This document shows positions 24,183 to 33,297 of a DNA stretch of 64,000 bases, in pieces. The first letter of the stretch is position 1. The number at the start of each line of letters is the position of its first letter. The notes beneath the pieces are model-generated. The model was not told the origin of the DNA, ran no database searches, and worked only from the letters and a program-made list of their open reading frames with translations. This DNA comes from Prevotellaceae bacterium UBA3627 (GTDB lineage Bacteria > Bacteroidota > Bacteroidia > Bacteroidales > Bacteroidaceae). The translations under genes were made by a program, and so were the position numbers. Location of the stretch: positions 10,678-74,677 of the forward strand of contig DFLE01000047.1 of the NCBI GenBank assembly GCA_002373375.1. The letters run 5' to 3'.

Positions 24183-26030
24183 TTATAGTTGCTTGCCTGC
24201 GGCATTATATGTCTTGCCGTCTTTCTCTATCACCACAACACCGTTCTTGATGCGCTTGACAGTGCTTGATGTAGAAGCATTGTATGTGTTGACAGTCTGT
24301 ATTCCGTCAGGAGTCACACAATAGAGTGTGATGATGAAACAGCACTGGGTGCCCTTTAATGTGAAAGGTAACGTACCACTGACAGGAGAAGCAAGGTCTA
24401 TTATGTGTGAGACATATTGTGGGTTTCCGCTTGAGTCTTTGCCTGGGAATGCATATTTATCCTCAGAGAATGTGCTGCTGCCGAGTTTCTGTATATATCC
24501 GTTTACATCGTAGTTTGAATATCCTGAGAATGAAATCTTGACAGCCTGCATACCTTCAGGAATGTTGATAGTATATGTCGTAGTACCATATTTAATGGTG
24601 TTGTTCTTACCTGTAGCATAGCCCTTGCTTGCGGTGTTGCTTATGCTGAAGCCGTTGCTGAAATTATACAGGGCATTGGTGTTCGTGCCAGTGTTTGTTG
24701 GGGCAGACAACTCATACAGGGTGGCGTCACCTGCAGCATTAGCCATGTCTATCTTCGTTTTCCATGCAGGGTATTCTGTGTGTATGGTGTTGTAGCACCA
24801 AGAGCCGAGGAACTGATAGCTTGTGCGACGTACGGCGCAGAGAGATGTAGGAACCTTCAATGAACTGGCGATAGTTATAGAGTCCGCATCCTCGTAGTTA
24901 TACAGGAAACGATAGTACAGATGTGGGTAGTTACTGTCATATATGGCGTAGATAGGCTGGTATTCTTTCGTTGCGTCGTATGATGATGTAGCTATCTGGT
25001 ATTCCGTGAAAGTATATGTTTTACCGTTGTATGTGTAACTGCGTGACCTGTTATATTTCTGCAGCTTCTGGAAGAATTTGTTGTATATCTTCTCGCCGCT
25101 CTCGCCGCCTATCTGTATGAAACGTGCCCAGACATCGCTGTTTGTAGCGTCAACGATGTGACGGTCGGCCTCACCTTGTGTATTGGTGTAGTCCTCTATC
25201 TTTGCATTCTTTCTGTAAACATGTTTGCTGAGCCAGTCGATGGCTGTTGTTATGGTGTTCTGCAGTTCCTCAGAAGGGTTCTCCACGGACATCAGGAAAG
25301 ATAACAGTGAGGCAGACTCGTAACCACTTATTGAAGGCAGCTCATGCGGACGTCCCTCTGTAGGTAAGTAGTCGATAGTATCATGCTGCGCACACCATGC
25401 GGCAGGTGTACCGTTGTCGTCCACTTGGCACTTGATGATACACTCCAGACCTTTGTCGAAAGCCTCTTTACATTTGTTGCGCAGGGTCTCATCTACAATG
25501 TCTTTGAAGTCTCCTTCGTTATTGTAAATGTCACGCAATATCTTCATGATGTTGGTCATGAGGTCATCGTTGAACGTTATGTAGTCCTGATAGCTTCCGC
25601 CTCCGCTAAGAGGATAGTACTGTGACCATCCGCCTACCTGCTTCTGTGCCTTGAGAATGAGTAACAGGGCGTCTTCAAAAGACTCACGGTATTTATCTAC
25701 CTTGCAACCTTGCCAAACCTTGGCGAGGAAACGCATCTCCTGTGTAGTAGCATAGTTGTCAAAGCAAGAATGCTCATCCCTGGCATTTATCAGTTTGTTG
25801 TATTCTGATGTGCTCAGGTTATGTAATTGGTCGTTTTTCATCCATCCTCCAGTGTTTTTCTGCACGGCAAGGACAATGTCTGCCACATCCTGGGATTCTG
25901 TAGTACCATACCAGTCGGCTCCCATGCCTCCCGAGCATACATTTGCCCATTTCATGTCTGACAGGTTGGCTGCGCTCAGACTAATGCATGCGACCGCAAG
26001 CATGATGATTGATAAAAAAGTTCTTTTCAT
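24183..26030 (-). CDS. Secreted pectate lyase, PL10-type
   Basis: This is a 615-residue exported protein. The signal peptide MKRTFLSIIMLAVACISLSA ends near residue 20. Residues about 40-370 resemble the alpha-toroid of family 10 pectate lyases: NTGGWMKNDQL, CFDNYATTQEMRFL, QVGGWSQYYPL, TFNDDLMTNIMKIL and GTPAAWCAQHD are characteristic. A beta-sandwich-like part follows (about 430-570), then a short C-terminal module VKRIKNGVVVIEKDGKTYN typical of exported Prevotella proteins. It would cleave polygalacturonate by beta-elimination. It lies next to a GH140-type glycosidase, pointing to pectin use. Confidence 0.85.
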   Translation of the reverse strand: MKRTFLSIIMLAVACISLSAANLSDMKWANVCSGGMGADWYGTTESQDVADIVLAVQKNTGGWMKNDQLHNLSTSEYNKLINARDEHSCFDNYATTQEMRFLAKVWQGCKVDKYRESFEDALLLILKAQKQVGGWSQYYPLSGGGSYQDYITFNDDLMTNIMKILRDIYNNEGDFKDIVDETLRNKCKEAFDKGLECIIKCQVDDNGTPAAWCAQHDTIDYLPTEGRPHELPSISGYESASLLSFLMSVENPSEELQNTITTAIDWLSKHVYRKNAKIEDYTNTQGEADRHIVDATNSDVWARFIQIGGESGEKIYNKFFQKLQKYNRSRSYTYNGKTYTFTEYQIATSSYDATKEYQPIYAIYDSNYPHLYYRFLYNYEDADSITIASSLKVPTSLCAVRRTSYQFLGSWCYNTIHTEYPAWKTKIDMANAAGDATLYELSAPTNTGTNTNALYNFSNGFSISNTASKGYATGKNNTIKYGTTTYTINIPEGMQAVKISFSGYSNYDVNGYIQKLGSSTFSEDKYAFPGKDSSGNPQYVSHIIDLASPVSGTLPFTLKGTQCCFIITLYCVTPDGIQTVNTYNASTSSTVKRIKNGVVVIEKDGKTYNAAGKQL

Positions 26031-26080
26031 GTTTCAGAATTAGTTTTAGTTCTTTTGTTTCTTTGTTAGTTTTGATTTTT

Positions 26081-27517
26081 CTATTCTCTCAGGTCTTTCT
26101 CTTCTGTCTTTTGTGACTTTATGATATTAATCTGATTTTCCTCTATGTATCTCTTTTCACAGTCTATGGCTATCAGAACGTTCTCTGGCGGACATTGTGT
26201 GGTGAGCTTGCCGTTGCGGCGTACCCCAATGAATGTGAGTTTGCCGTTTCTGGTGTCCATTAACCATAGCTTTTTATTCTCGCCGCTTATGCGTGTGAGG
26301 TCTATATGTATCTCTCCTCCAATGTAGTTATATATAAGGAGATAGTCAGTGCCGCGTGTGCAGGCTATACGGTGGTATTTCTCTCCGTTCCCTTTGTATA
26401 TGATGCTCTGGTCGGGCTGACGTTCAAAGTAAGGCAGGGAGAGAATCAATGCCTTCAGGTATTTCATTGATGTGTAGCCACTGTCACGTTGTGCCTCATA
26501 CCAAGTCTTACTTGTGGAGGAGTATGCCACGCTTTGCCCTTCCTTGTGCATCTGCATAATGGCGTTATGGCCGTAGGTGTGACCGAAACATCCTGCGAAT
26601 ACATCCCAATAGGCATAACGACGTACATCGCTTGCCGTCCAACGTCGTCCGTCGGGGAAGTGTAGTCCTACAGGAATGTCCTCGTAGGATGGCTCCCCGT
26701 CGACAACCGGTTTGACGGGGTTGTATGCCCATGTGGAGTCCACATACATCCAACAATCCTCTTCTGTGTTGTCGGGGATGGGGTAGTCTTTGTTACCCAT
26801 TCGCTGCCCATAAGCACGGTGACCAGACTGGTACATGTGGAAGTCTATCCACTTGGCTCCCGCCCACCATTTGGCAGAGGTGTACCTGCCACGGGGATGG
26901 TAAGTCATCAGGTGGTTGCTGTCTATAGACTTGATAGTCTTTGCCAACGTCTCCCACACTTTTGGTTTGATGTCGCCTTGAATGTCGCCGCCAATCATCC
27001 ATATTATATTGGGATGCTTCTTATATCGCTCGGCAAGGAACGTGCCGTAGGCTTCTGCTCCCTCAGTGTCTATCAGTCCCGATTTTACCAACCCGCCCCA
27101 TATACAGTCCATGGCGATGTATATGCCATGACGTTCAGCCTCGCTGATGATATAGTCCATGTGGTCCCAGTAAGTGTAGGTCATGGAATTGTTGTCAAAG
27201 CAAGACATATCCCACGGTTCGTAGCGGTTGTTAGAGTATTGACCATATACGTTTACACAAGGCACGCCGCAGAGTGTCTGCACCTGTACAACATTGTAGC
27301 CATTGTTGTGTGCTGTCTGCAGATAGTTCCTTGCCTCGTCGCGGTCAAGCTTTGTGGGTAACAACCAGCCGGTATCGCCGAGCCAGAAGAACGGCGTACC
27401 GTCTGTGTGTTGCAGAAACCGTTGGTTGCTTGATACGCACAAGTCCCATCCCGTCTTGGCTGCAGCCGTGAACGGAATCAGTAACAATAATAATGCTATT
27501 ATGTTATTTCTTGGCAT
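26081..27517 (-). CDS. Secreted glycoside hydrolase, GH140/DUF4038-type
   Basis: This is a 478-residue exported enzyme. The signal peptide MPRNNIIALLLLLIPFTAAA is clear. The body is a TIM barrel of the DUF4038 type: HTDGTPFFWLGDTGWLL at the start, YNVVQVQTLCGVPCVNVYGQ, HPNIIWMIGGDIQGD, VVDGEPSYEDIP, and FGHTYGHNAIMQ. The Asp and Glu in GGD and GEPSYE are candidate catalytic residues. Characterised members of GH140 are apiosidases acting on rhamnogalacturonan II side chains. With the adjacent pectate lyase this suggests pectin breakdown. It overlaps the YfhO-type gene by 14 bp. Confidence 0.85.
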   Translation of the reverse strand: MPRNNIIALLLLLIPFTAAAKTGWDLCVSSNQRFLQHTDGTPFFWLGDTGWLLPTKLDRDEARNYLQTAHNNGYNVVQVQTLCGVPCVNVYGQYSNNRYEPWDMSCFDNNSMTYTYWDHMDYIISEAERHGIYIAMDCIWGGLVKSGLIDTEGAEAYGTFLAERYKKHPNIIWMIGGDIQGDIKPKVWETLAKTIKSIDSNHLMTYHPRGRYTSAKWWAGAKWIDFHMYQSGHRAYGQRMGNKDYPIPDNTEEDCWMYVDSTWAYNPVKPVVDGEPSYEDIPVGLHFPDGRRWTASDVRRYAYWDVFAGCFGHTYGHNAIMQMHKEGQSVAYSSTSKTWYEAQRDSGYTSMKYLKALILSLPYFERQPDQSIIYKGNGEKYHRIACTRGTDYLLIYNYIGGEIHIDLTRISGENKKLWLMDTRNGKLTFIGVRRNGKLTTQCPPENVLIAIDCEKRYIEENQINIIKSQKTEEKDLRE

Positions 27518-30011
27518 TCTTCTTGACAGAAAGGACTACGGATACAATTACAGCGATGAATAGCGCTATCAAGGCTATGTATGCAATAGTCTCTGTTGTG
27601 GCGAGAGACTTTGGTCTGAACTCCATTACGACCTTGTGCTGGCCGGGCTTTACCTGGATAGCACGCAGTACATAGTTCGCCCTGCCTATCTCCACTGGCT
27701 GCCCGTCAACGGTACAGCTCCATCCTGGATAGTATATCTCGGAGAACACTATGACACCACCATTCTTCGAGTTGACGTCATAATGTAATTCGTTAGGCTC
27801 GTACTTAGTGAGCGTCACGGTAGAGGTGGAGTCTTGTACAGAACTCTTGCCAATTACAGACTCAAAAGACTTGTCTGCAATCGCAACTGTATGCAGGTCG
27901 GTCTTGCCCAAGGCCTCTATCTCCTTGTTTGCGTTATCCACATACATCACCTCGTTGACAAACCATGCGTTGCCCATGGCGTATGGGTTCTGTAACGGCA
28001 TGGTCTTTCCTTCCTGCAGAGGCAGTATGAGATACTTTGTGTTAAGCATGTTTATCACAGGTATGATACTGTCGCCATTTACCTTTGACATATCTCCCTG
28101 TGCCTGTGCTATGGCATTAAAGCCTGCTTGCATCTCTGGTGCGATGTGGTTCTCAATGAGTTCTTGGTAACGACGTAGCTTTGCTGCGTGGTAACCGCCG
28201 ATTGACTTGTGGAAGAAGCTCGTCTCATTCTCGTTGAAGGTGTTAGAGGCGAGGTTGAGTACACGATAGTCAAGAGATTTGTCTTGCAGGATTATCCTGT
28301 CTGTTTCAGTAGGCTCTACCGGTGCTGTACGCAGAGTGTTGCTGACAAACATATCGTCATTAAGGTAACGCTTGTTTACCTGCCACATATCAACAAGACA
28401 TACCACTGCGATGATGCTCACTGCTGTAACGGCATTAATCTTCTTGATGCGATAGACATTGATAACCACTGTACAGAGGAGGATGATGAAGAATGAGCGC
28501 CAGCAGTCTGATGTGAATGTGGCGATACGTATCTCACGCAAGTTGGCAAGCAGCGGAGCCAGTTGCTCTTGTGGAATACTGCTGAGCGCACGCATCTCAG
28601 CCTGGGATACGAAACTGTCGAAGAACAGGGTAGGTGCAATGGCAAACAATGCAGCTATGCCTCCTGTAAGTACAAAGCTTACCATCAGCCAGTTTACCTT
28701 CTTGCCTTTGATTGTCGTCTTCACACAGTCAGGTTCGTCAATCACTTTCTTTAATGCCAGCATACCGAGCAAAGGTATGGTGAACTCAGCTATTACAAGT
28801 ATTGAAGCCACAGTGCGGAACTTGGCATACATCGGACAGTAGTCTATGAAGAGGTCGGTGAACCACATCATGTTACGTCCCCAAGACAACATAATACTCA
28901 GTATGGTAGCACCAAGTAAAGCCCATTTTATGGAGCCCTTCACAATGAATAGTCCGAGGATGAAGAGCATCAGGACAAAGGCCCCTACGTATACAGGACC
29001 AGACGTGCCGGGTTGCTCTCCCCAGTACTGTCCCATTTGCTGGTATATCTCCATGTACATCGGGTCAGCTTTCTCCTGAGCAGCCTTACACTGGCTGATA
29101 GGAGTCATGGAAGAGCCACCTTTCGTGTTTGGCACGAGCAATGTCCATGTCTCGTCTATGCCATAGCTCCATTGCGTGATATAGTCACGATCCAAGCCGC
29201 TTGAAGTCTGGTTTGCGGTGTTTTGTTTTACTAACTCGCTCTTGCCACGCATAGACTCCTTCTGGTATTCCCATGTGTGGTAGAGGTTAGGGATATTTAC
29301 GAGAACGCCCAATATGCCTGCTAAGATACAAACAGCACTTGCTTTTATGAAATGCATGATTTGTTTGTTCCTGATGGCACTTATGAAGAAGCCGATGACA
29401 AGGAATAGAATGATGAAGAGATAGTAATATGTCATCTGCACGTGGTTGGCATTGATTTCAAAGGCAGTGAAGATACCTGTCACTGCTAATCCTGCAAGGT
29501 ATTTCCCCCTGTATGCCAACAAGATGCCGGCAATCATCGGTGGCAGATATGCCAAGGCTAACACCTTCCATATATGTCCGGCAGCTATGATAATAAAGAA
29601 ATAGCTGCTGAAAGCCCATACTATAGCTCCGAGGGTAGCCAGGTACCAGCGGAAGTCAAATGAGCGCAGCAGGATGTAGAAGCCGAGAAGATATGCGAAT
29701 ACATACCATACGTTCTCGGGTAGCCATAGGTGATAAGCACTCAATATGTGATTTAGCGTTGTGGAAGATTCGTATGATGGTGCTGTCTGGTATGTAGGCA
29801 TACCTCCGAACACGGAGTTTGTCCAGCGTGTAATCTCGCCAGTGCGCTCTTTGTACTGGCGTGACTCTTCGCCCATGCCACGTCCGGCTGATGAGTCATG
29901 GCGGTATAAAATCCTGCCTTCTATGTCGGCAGGATAGAAATAAGTGAATGAGATTGCTGCAAAAAGCAAAACGACTAATACGTCTGGTAAAAATTTCTTA
30001 AAAGTATTCAC
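27504..30011 (-). CDS. YfhO-family multi-pass membrane protein
   Basis: This is an 835-residue protein with about twelve to fourteen membrane helices in the first two thirds and one near the C-terminus, plus a soluble domain between. The start FYPADIEGRILYRHDSS and GGMPTYQTA correspond to the periplasmic loop after helix 1 in GT-C fold glycosyltransferases of the YfhO family. The domain with VIPVINMLNTKYLIL and GWSCTVDGQPVEIGRANYVLRA is the typical C-terminal part. These proteins are thought to transfer lipid-linked sugars to envelope glycans; the substrate is unknown here. A consensus promoter lies at 30043-30074, so it probably heads the transcript through fabG. Confidence 0.85.
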   Translation of the reverse strand: MNTFKKFLPDVLVVLLFAAISFTYFYPADIEGRILYRHDSSAGRGMGEESRQYKERTGEITRWTNSVFGGMPTYQTAPSYESSTTLNHILSAYHLWLPENVWYVFAYLLGFYILLRSFDFRWYLATLGAIVWAFSSYFFIIIAAGHIWKVLALAYLPPMIAGILLAYRGKYLAGLAVTGIFTAFEINANHVQMTYYYLFIILFLVIGFFISAIRNKQIMHFIKASAVCILAGILGVLVNIPNLYHTWEYQKESMRGKSELVKQNTANQTSSGLDRDYITQWSYGIDETWTLLVPNTKGGSSMTPISQCKAAQEKADPMYMEIYQQMGQYWGEQPGTSGPVYVGAFVLMLFILGLFIVKGSIKWALLGATILSIMLSWGRNMMWFTDLFIDYCPMYAKFRTVASILVIAEFTIPLLGMLALKKVIDEPDCVKTTIKGKKVNWLMVSFVLTGGIAALFAIAPTLFFDSFVSQAEMRALSSIPQEQLAPLLANLREIRIATFTSDCWRSFFIILLCTVVINVYRIKKINAVTAVSIIAVVCLVDMWQVNKRYLNDDMFVSNTLRTAPVEPTETDRIILQDKSLDYRVLNLASNTFNENETSFFHKSIGGYHAAKLRRYQELIENHIAPEMQAGFNAIAQAQGDMSKVNGDSIIPVINMLNTKYLILPLQEGKTMPLQNPYAMGNAWFVNEVMYVDNANKEIEALGKTDLHTVAIADKSFESVIGKSSVQDSTSTVTLTKYEPNELHYDVNSKNGGVIVFSEIYYPGWSCTVDGQPVEIGRANYVLRAIQVKPGQHKVVMEFRPKSLATTETIAYIALIALFIAVIVSVVLSVKKNAKK

Positions 30012-30042
30012 GTGCGTGTGTATATATAATGTTAATGATGTG

Positions 30043-30074
30043 CAAAGGTAGTTAAAATTAGGCGACTATCCAAA
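30043..30074 (-). promoter_or_regulatory. Bacteroidota-type promoter for the YfhO-family gene
   Basis: Minus-strand -7 TACCTTTG (30043-30050) and -33 TTTG (30071-30074), 20 bp apart. Confidence 0.75.
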
Positions 30075-30141
30075 TCAAAATATCGGTTGCTTGATATTTA
30101 TCAAGAAAAAGTAATTAGTGTGAGTTATATGCAAGAAAACT

Positions 30142-30173
30142 TTTGTTCATTTCAAACGTTTACTGTAATTTTG
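30142..30173 (+). promoter_or_regulatory. Bacteroidota-type promoter of the OmpA-like gene
   Basis: -33 TTTG at 30142-30145 and -7 TAATTTTG at 30166-30173 with 20 bp spacing; strong consensus, fitting the high expression implied by the codon use of the gene. Confidence 0.8.
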
Positions 30174-30184
30174 CACACGAAAAA

Positions 30185-30222
30185 TCCGCTTTCGGCTATG
30201 CTGGAAACAGCTTGGGCGGATA
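30185..30222 (+). ncRNA. Structured 5' leader of the OmpA-like mRNA
   Basis: Outer arms ATCCGC (30185-30190) and GCGGAT (30217-30222) enclose GCTG-GAAA-CAGC (30201-30212), a hairpin with a GNRA tetraloop. It lies just after the predicted transcription start and about 50 nt before the start codon. It may stabilise the mRNA or bind a regulator; I recognise no known class. Confidence 0.5.
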
Positions 30223-30275
30223 TGTATGGCAAAGATAATACTTAACAAAACTTTTTTTTATTATTTAATTAAACA

Positions 30276-31439
30276 ATGAAAAAGATTGCAATGTTTTTCG
30301 CGGCAGCTGCTATGGTAGCAACTGCAAGCGCAGAGCCACGTACCGTTGTTACGGCTTCTAAGGCTCAGGACAACATCTACGTTGGTGTTAACGGTGGTGC
30401 TATCACAGCTGTTAAGGGTGAGTCTTCTTTCAAGACATTCTCTCCTAACTTCGGCATCCGTGTAGGTAAGAACTTCACAACAGTTCTTGGTCTCGCTGTT
30501 GAGGGTACAGCTTACTTCAGCACAAACCGTGTTTATAACGGTAAGACATTCATCCAGGGTGTTGACGTTTACGGTTTGGCAACAGCTAACCTTATGAACC
30601 TCTTCGCAGGTTACAAAGGTCAGCCACGTACATTCGAAATCATCGCTCTCGGTGGCTTCGGTTACGAGTGGGCTTTCCGTCCTAAATTCGTTGAGGCTGG
30701 TAACGCTTCTCGCTATGTGAGCAAGGTTGGTGCTGACTTCGCTATCAACTTCGGTTCAGACAAGCAGTGGCAGGTTTACCTCGAGCCAACAATGAACTGG
30801 GGTCTCGGTAACACAGGTAAGGCTGACTTCATCCAGTATGACATCAACAACGCAGGTCTCGCTCTGAAGGCTGGTGTTAACTACAAGTTCAAGACTTCTA
30901 ACGGTACTCACAACTTCGCTCTTGAGCAGCTCCGTGACCAGCAGGAGATCGACGATCTCAACGCAAAGATCAACGCTGCTCGTGCAGAGGCTGACGCTGC
31001 TAAGGCTGCTGCTGCCGCTAAGGACGCACAGATTTCTCAGCTGAAGAAGGCTCTTGCTGACTGCGAGGCTAAGCCAGCTGTAGTTAAGAAGGAGACTAAG
31101 ACTGAGGCTTACATGCCACCAGTAGTATTCCAGGTTGGTAAGTCAGTTATCGATAAGAACCAGCAGCAGACTGTTGACCTTATCGCTAAGTACATGAAGA
31201 AGAACAAGGATTCTAAGCTCGAGATCTCTGGTTTCGCATCTCCAGAAGGTGACGCAGCTAAGAACCAGGCTCTCTCTGAGGCTCGTGCTAACGCTGTTAA
31301 GAACATGCTCGTTAACAAGTACAAGATCGCAGCTGACCGCATCTCTACCGTTGGTAAGGGTGTAATGGTAGGCGAGGGTTCTGACGACATCGAGCCAGAG
31401 TTCAAGCGTATCGCTCTCTTCAAGGACCTCAGCAAGTAA
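30276..31439 (+). CDS. OmpA-family outer-membrane protein
   Basis: This is a 387-residue protein with signal peptide MKKIAMFFAAAAMVATASA. A beta-barrel N-terminal domain (about 20-210) is followed by a coiled linker rich in Ala and Asp (AEADAAKAAAAAKDAQIS). The C-terminal peptidoglycan-binding OmpA domain includes KLEISGFASPEG, LSEARANAVKNMLV and ISTVGKG. Codon use is strongly skewed to a few codons (GCT, CGT, AAC, AAG), unlike all other genes here, which implies very high expression. It has its own promoter, structured leader and terminator, so it is monocistronic. Confidence 0.93.
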   Translation: MKKIAMFFAAAAMVATASAEPRTVVTASKAQDNIYVGVNGGAITAVKGESSFKTFSPNFGIRVGKNFTTVLGLAVEGTAYFSTNRVYNGKTFIQGVDVYGLATANLMNLFAGYKGQPRTFEIIALGGFGYEWAFRPKFVEAGNASRYVSKVGADFAINFGSDKQWQVYLEPTMNWGLGNTGKADFIQYDINNAGLALKAGVNYKFKTSNGTHNFALEQLRDQQEIDDLNAKINAARAEADAAKAAAAAKDAQISQLKKALADCEAKPAVVKKETKTEAYMPPVVFQVGKSVIDKNQQQTVDLIAKYMKKNKDSKLEISGFASPEGDAAKNQALSEARANAVKNMLVNKYKIAADRISTVGKGVMVGEGSDDIEPEFKRIALFKDLSK

Positions 31440-31477
31440 TAACTGCTTGTCATTGAAGACAAAGACATAACTTAACG

Positions 31478-31509
31478 GCCCCTCGGAGATAATCTCTGAG
31501 GGGCTTTTT
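31478..31509 (+). terminator. Intrinsic terminator of the OmpA-like gene
   Basis: A 12-bp stem (31478-31489 with 31493-31504, one mismatch) closes on TAA and is followed by TTTTT. Confidence 0.93.
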
Positions 31510-31591
31510 GTTATTAAAAGGGTAGGAGAGAGTGTGAATAAAGCGTGGATTAGATGAAAGGTGCACGAAATAAAGGGGAAATGCTAAAGAA

Positions 31592-32536
31592 ATGAGAAAG
31601 ATAATCGGTTTAGGTGAGACTGTATATGACATAATATTCCGGAACAATCAGCCGCAGAAAGCTGTGCCGGGTGGTTCTGCCTTCAATGCCATAGTGTCGT
31701 TGGGACGGTGTGGCGTACCGTGTGTAATGGTAACAGAGGTAGGTGACGACCGTGTGGGTGATATAGTAACTGCTTTCCTGCACGAGAATAACGTGGATAC
31801 CCAGTATGTGTACCGGCATAAAGGTACGCAGTCGCACGTATCGTTGGCGTTCTTGAACGAGCGTAACGATGCCGAGTATCAGTTCTACAAGATGCATGAG
31901 GCTTTGAACATGCCACCTTGCTTTCCTGAGATAAATGAAGGTGATGTCGTCATCTTCGGTTCATACTTCGCTATAAATCCCAAGGTGCGCACTTGTGTAT
32001 ATGAGTTATTGCGCAAGGCTCATGAGGTGGGAGCGATAATATACTATGACGTAAACTTCAGAGCCTCACATTTGAAGGATTTGCCCCAGGTTCTTCCGTC
32101 AATAATTGAAAATATGCAGTTGGCTACAGTAGTGCGCGGCTCACATGAGGACTTCTCACTTCTTTTTAACGAGGAGGTTGCAAAAGATGTGTACGAGAAG
32201 CATATCCGCACATATTGTGAAACCTTTATATATACTGATGCCGATAAGCCGGTACAGGTGTTTACACCGTTGTACCATACATCGGTGGATGCAGCAAAGA
32301 TAGAGACAGTAAGTACAATTGGGGCAGGTGATAACTTTAATGCAGGGTTCTGCTACGCTCTTCTGTGCAAGGATATAGACACGCAGACAAAGCTTGCTGA
32401 GGTTGAGGAACCGCTTATGAAAGAACTGGTAACGGTAGGACAACGTTTCTCCTCCGCTGTATGTCAGTCTTTTGATAACTATGTCTCGTCGGAGTTCGGC
32501 TTACGAGAGAGGAGGCTCAACGGACTATGCGTATAG
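31592..32536 (+). CDS. PfkB-family carbohydrate kinase
   Basis: This is a 314-residue sugar or nucleoside kinase. It has the N-terminal GETVYDIIF and PGGSAFNAIVSLGRCG substrate-side signature, and the C-terminal STIGAGDNFNAGF with catalytic Asp and the anion-hole Gly-Ala-Gly. Within the family it is closest by eye to fructokinases, but the substrate cannot be fixed. It overlaps nadD by 10 bp, so the two are co-transcribed. Confidence 0.88.
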   Translation: MRKIIGLGETVYDIIFRNNQPQKAVPGGSAFNAIVSLGRCGVPCVMVTEVGDDRVGDIVTAFLHENNVDTQYVYRHKGTQSHVSLAFLNERNDAEYQFYKMHEALNMPPCFPEINEGDVVIFGSYFAINPKVRTCVYELLRKAHEVGAIIYYDVNFRASHLKDLPQVLPSIIENMQLATVVRGSHEDFSLLFNEEVAKDVYEKHIRTYCETFIYTDADKPVQVFTPLYHTSVDAAKIETVSTIGAGDNFNAGFCYALLCKDIDTQTKLAEVEEPLMKELVTVGQRFSSAVCQSFDNYVSSEFGLRERRLNGLCV

Positions 32537-33141
32537 GATTATTCGGAGGGTCTTTTAACCCGATACATAAAGGCCATGTAGCTTTAGGGCGAGCCATGCT
32601 GGAAAAGGCAGGGCTCGATGAGGTTTGGTATATGGTGTCACCAGAAAATCCGTTGAAGCATGGCAGCACAGACTTGGCTCCAGAGCAGATGCGTCTGCGT
32701 ATGGTCGAGGCTGCGCTGAAAAACGAACGTCGCTTACGGGCGTCAGATTATGAGTTCCGTTTGCCAAAGCCTTCATATACATGGAATACGCTGAGACATC
32801 TGAGGATGGATTATCCGGAGCACACCTTCGTTCTTATTATAGGAGGTGATAACTGGGTTCACTTCCATCGCTGGGCCCATTATGTGGAAATACTGCGTGA
32901 CTATGAGGTAGCGGTCTATCCGCGGCGTGATGACAGTCGGGATACTTCTGTGCCGATACCGATAGAGGAAGAGATAGAAAAAGGAAACATAGAGGTGAAA
33001 GGGATTATGCATATAGAGGTTCCGCTCCTTGATGTGTCAAGTACTATGGTGCGTCAGCGCATCCGTTGTGGAGAAGATATTACATCGCTGATACCGGAAA
33101 CGGTGGTGGCTGAGGTGGAGAAATATTCACTGTATAGGTAA
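32527..33141 (+). CDS. nadD: Nicotinate-nucleotide adenylyltransferase
   Basis: NadD couples nicotinate mononucleotide with ATP to give deamido-NAD. The 204-residue protein has GLFGGSFNPIHKGHV (the HxGH nucleotidyl-transfer motif), FVLIIGGDNW and the C-terminal VSSTMVRQRI. The stop codon lies inside the left arm of its terminator. Confidence 0.96.
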   Translation: MRIGLFGGSFNPIHKGHVALGRAMLEKAGLDEVWYMVSPENPLKHGSTDLAPEQMRLRMVEAALKNERRLRASDYEFRLPKPSYTWNTLRHLRMDYPEHTFVLIIGGDNWVHFHRWAHYVEILRDYEVAVYPRRDDSRDTSVPIPIEEEIEKGNIEVKGIMHIEVPLLDVSSTMVRQRIRCGEDITSLIPETVVAEVEKYSLYR

Positions 33142-33181
33142 AAAATGTATCATTTAAGCATTTTTTACCTATACTTTTTTT
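33133..33181 (+). terminator. Intrinsic terminator of nadD
   Basis: A perfect 15-bp stem (33133-33147 with 33159-33173) closes on an 11-base loop and is followed by CTTTTTTT. The left arm includes the nadD stop codon. Confidence 0.93.
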
Positions 33182-33209
33182 GTGGTTTTGTTGAAATATG
33201 TTACCTTTG
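33179..33209 (+). promoter_or_regulatory. Bacteroidota-type promoter of xylB
   Basis: -33 TTTG at 33179-33182 and -7 TACCTTTG at 33202-33209 with 19 bp spacing. The -33 element overlaps the T-run of the nadD terminator. Confidence 0.75.
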
Positions 33210-33297
33210 TTCATGAAGAAACCTAAATAGAGGGTAGGTAAAAGTCAAATATCCCCTTCCTCTCTTTACTAACGAAAAACAACTCTAAACCAAAACA

